NCBI GenBank assembly: GCA_026545765.1
Contig: CM048841.1
Span: 3,262,712 to 3,326,711, forward strand
Source of the DNA: Plantago major
Lineage: Eukaryota; Streptophyta; Magnoliopsida; Lamiales; Plantaginaceae
Direction of reading: 5' to 3'
Length of the DNA: 64,000 nt
Positions 61,388-64,000 of the stretch are shown piece after piece (position 1 is the first letter of the stretch; each line of letters opens with the position of its first letter). Made by a program: the position numbers and the translations under genes. Below the pieces are notes generated by a model, which saw only the letters and a list, made by a program, of their open reading frames with translations, searched no databases and had not been told where the DNA came from.

Positions 61388-61424
61388 GGCATGGTGTGCC
61401 ACGGGCATCGTGGCACGCCATGCC
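61388..61424. other. GC-rich hairpin in first array unit
   Basis: Arms of 16 bases (61388-61403 and 61409-61424) pair at 15 of 16 positions around a 5-base loop. Later units lack the second arm. Confidence 0.85.
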
Positions 61425-62368
61425 AGGGGCAAATTTTTTTAATTAATCTTATATATTGTGATTATTTTGTATTCCTTCTTATGAGCATTAGTTGACAAGT
61501 TTAATTCCATTACCACAATAATATGTGATATTTAATTAAATTTTTATAGACCTTCATAGCAAACTTTGTCCGGAAAAAATTGCCTCATCACTTTGATCTG
61601 GCAAGCGGAGTAGTGAGATATTTTGAACCAAAATTCAAATTTTGCTTAAGTTTTATTTCTTATTAGTTTAATTAATTTTATATTTTTTTATTTTTACCTC
61701 TGGGAATAGTTTACCCTGGGCATGGCGTGCCACGGTTAAAGTTTGCCCCGGGCATGGTGTGCCACGGGCAAAGTTTGTCCGGGGCAAATATTTTTAATTA
61801 ATCTTGTATATTGTGATTATTTTGTATTCCTTCTTATGAGCATTAGTTGACAAGTTTAATTCCATTACCACAATATTATGTGATATTTAATTAAATTTTT
61901 ATAGACCTTCATAGCAAACTTTGTCTGGGAAAAAATTGTCTCATCACTTTGATCTGGCAAACGAAGTAGTGAGATATTTTGAACCAAAATTTTCATGTTG
62001 CTTAAGTTTTATTTCTTATTAGTTTAATTAATTTTTTTATTTTTTTATTTATACCTCTGGGAATAGTTTACCCTGGGCATGGCGTGCCACATGCAAAGTT
62101 TGCCCCGGGCATGGCGTGCCACGGGCAAAGTTTGTCCGGGGCAATTTTTTTTAATTAATCTGGTATATTGTGATTATTTTGTATTCCTTCTTATAAGCAT
62201 TAGTTGACAAGTTTAATTTCATTACCACAATATTATGTGATATTTAATTAAATTTTTATAGACCTTCATAGCAAACTTTGTCCGGAAAAAAATTGCCTCA
62301 TCACTTTGATCTGTCAAGCGGAGTAGTGAGATGTTTTGAACCAAAATTCCCATGTTGCTTAAGTTTTA

Positions 62369-62601
62369 CTCCCTCCATTTCAGAGAAAGTGTTACAACTT
62401 TCCGTTTCCGACGTTTCACTAAAAGTGTTACAATTTCCATTTATGGAAATTAGTTAAATAATAAAACTCATTACCTTTCACTTTTATTACAATATGTCAC
62501 TTAGTTAATTTCTAATAATCAGGGGGACCACTTGTACTTTCTACTTTTTCTTAAAATTGGTGCAAATCCAAATTGTAACACTTTCTATGAAATGGAGGTA
62601 G
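62369..62601. mobile_element. Stowaway-like MITE
   Basis: 233 bp with TA flanks (62367-62368, 62602-62603) and termini CTCCCTCCATTTC / (complement) CTACCTCCATTTC. Same family as 31599-31832. Confidence 0.9.
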
Positions 62602-63099
62602 TATTTCTTATTAGTTTAATTAATTTTTTTATTTTTTTATTTATACCTCTGGGAATAGTTTACCCTGTGCATGACGTGCCACGGGTAAAGTTTGCCCCGG
62701 GTAATTTTTTTAATTAATCTTGAATATTGTAATTATTTTGTATTCCAGGCGGTGGACTGGTGGAGGACGATAGGAAGAAGTGGTGGAGGCCATCGTCTCT
62801 GAAAAATTGACCGGATATGTTGGCCGGATCTGTTGATGGAGAATAAGGGGCGTTAGGAAGAAGGGAAGAATAAAGGGGAAGAAAGTGAAAATAGGAAGAA
62901 GAAAGGTGATTAAGTTGAAATTTTGACCAAGATACAAGGATATTATAGGCAATTTGTAATAAATGGTGAGTTGAGTGTAAGAATAAACGATGTATTGTTT
63001 TAGAAGAAAATTTGTCCAGCGACCGATCCAGAATACCGGTAGAAAAACTGTTTTACGTTTAGTAAAAAGTGTTCGGCGTTTAACATTCCTGTTTTCTAA

Positions 63100-64000
63100 T
63101 GTTCTGTTTGTTGCCCAACTTGGGCTAGAAGAAGATGATGGGAACGAGAGCTAGAAGACGACGACGATGATGATGAGAGCAGATCTTGGAGAAGATGATG
63201 ATGACGAAGTGGGATTTGCTATTTAGGGTTTTCTATTTTTCCGATCTGTTTGTTGCCCATCTTGGGCTGTTTGGGCAACACGAGTTTATTTGGTTAACTG
63301 TTTGGGCCACAAGAGTACAAATTCCTCTGTTTTTCTGGTCGGATTTGGTTCTGTCTGTTGCCCAATTTCTATTCGTAATTTCAAAGTGAGATTTGCTATT
63401 CTTTCAGATCTCACCAATTTAGGGTCTTCTTCCTTTTAATCTCTTGATCGTTGGTAATATTTTTGGGCTGAAATTCTGTTGTCACCTCCGGAACTGTTTG
63501 GGCCACAAAGAATTGTGGCCACATTTTTGCTGTAATTGTTTGGGCAATACGAATTTCTCTGTTTGGACAATACGGATTTCTCTGTTTTGGCAGCAGCAAA
63601 ATGTGATAAAAAAGAAATAAAAAAGGATAAAAAAGAAATAAAAGAAAAGGAGCAAAAGAAATAAAAGCATAAATCTAGTGTAAACAGTAGTAGCTTCTGT
63701 TACATGCAGAGCTATAAAAGGCTTGAAAAGTAGCATGAGGAGTTGAAAATAAGTCCAAAAAAAGGCAAGGAGCTGTTATCTTAATTTCAAAATGATTTGT
63801 CAATTTGAAGTGTTGCAACGATTGAGCTTTCCAGTTACAAGTAAAATGCTGGTGGTGGATTTCGGCCAAGTTGGAAGAATGCTTTGGAATTTTGGTGCGA
63901 CTGATAATAATTACTGTAATTTGTAATCCGATGATCATTTGTAACTTTTTTTTTTTTTTTTTTTTGTGTTTGCAGGTATGGATTGGGGAGTATTCAGATG
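63100..64000. other. intergenic, possible exon at the window edge
   Basis: 63120-63560 repeats TTGGGC and TTTGGGCAAC phrases. A poly-T run (about 63947-63965) followed by GTTTGCAG ending near 63976 looks like a splice acceptor, which would start an exon continuing past the window. No protein family can be named from the last 25 bases. Confidence 0.3.

Larger units (their letters stand above)
61154..62745. repeat. tandem array of ~355-bp units
   Basis: Unit starts (TTGTGATTATTTTGTATTCC) lie near 61154, 61455, 61810 and 62166, with a partial fifth near 62724. Each unit has a GC-rich patch containing GGGCATGG.GTGCCACGGGC in AT-rich DNA. The first is shortened; the fourth contains the MITE at 62369-62601. 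Confidence 0.92.
59953..63091. mobile_element. 3.1-kb non-autonomous TIR element
   Basis: The ends GGGGTATGTTAAACGC and (complement) CAGGAATGTTAAACGC are followed on each side by a related stretch with ACTTTTTACTAAA-type wording. The 8-bp flank TTTTCTAA lies at 59945-59952 and 63092-63099. The target size would fit hAT, or Mutator with one degenerate base. The interior holds a 165-bp duplication, a tandem array and a MITE. No transposase. Confidence 0.65.

Noticed and set aside
61154..62745. CRISPR-like array
   Set aside because: Units are about 355 bp, wholly repeated without unique spacers, in a plant genome.

Overview
The window is nuclear DNA from a flowering plant, most likely a eudicot. 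The evidence is AT-rich intergenic DNA packed with nested Ty1/Copia retrotransposons, Stowaway-like MITEs, a Cassandra-type 5S-bearing LTR, a plant LINE, three SAUR (auxin-response) genes and one DOG1-domain gene. The species cannot be fixed from sequence alone. No tRNA gene, CRISPR array or prokaryotic feature was seen. Host coding sequence is a small fraction of the window.

Layout. 1-2720 is the 3' part and 3' LTR of a Sirevirus-like Copia element whose body lies before the window. 3400-4330 is a dispersed repeat that recurs inverted at 58340-59540. 6403-11492 is a young Copia (Copia-1, minus, TSD CTGGA). 11592-18955 holds fragments of host genes, including a cyclin-like gene split by Copia-2 (13119-18527, plus, TSD TGGAT). 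19370-20270 is a TIR element. 22051-22548 is SAUR-1. 23900-30956 is Copia-5 (TSD ATTGC), whose LTRs are near-identical but whose interior has no usable gag-pol; a Mutator-like element (29687-30933) sits in its 3' LTR. 31599-36500 is intergenic with a MITE, LTR-like debris and a tiny TRIM/SMART element. 36752-37159 is SAUR-2, followed by an 815-bp hAT element (37264-38078), a gypsy RNase H remnant, and a deleted Sirevirus-like element, Copia-4 (38426-43529), that carries a Mutator-like MITE. 44707-45126 is SAUR-3. 46206-51111 is Copia-3 (minus, TSD GGAAG). 51466-52230 (minus) is a single-exon DOG1-like gene. 55399-57573 is a 5'-truncated LINE (minus) interrupted by a solo Cassandra LTR. 59953-63091 is a 3.1-kb TIR element holding a tandem array of about 355-bp units.

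How it fits together. The three SAURs are same-strand paralogs of one clade, pushed apart to 14.2 and 7.5 kb by transposon insertions, and they keep related upstream motifs. The cyclin-like gene is the one host gene clearly broken by a mobile element. All retroelement coding regions seen here are defective, although several LTR pairs are nearly identical. This suggests recent movement of defective copies, presumably using proteins supplied by intact relatives elsewhere.

I found no plainly new multi-gene system. The most unusual objects are the 3.1-kb TIR element with its internal array and hairpin, the coding-poor but young Copia-5, and the TA tracts that are expanded in only one of two homologous copies. 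All coordinates and identities come from reading by eye.
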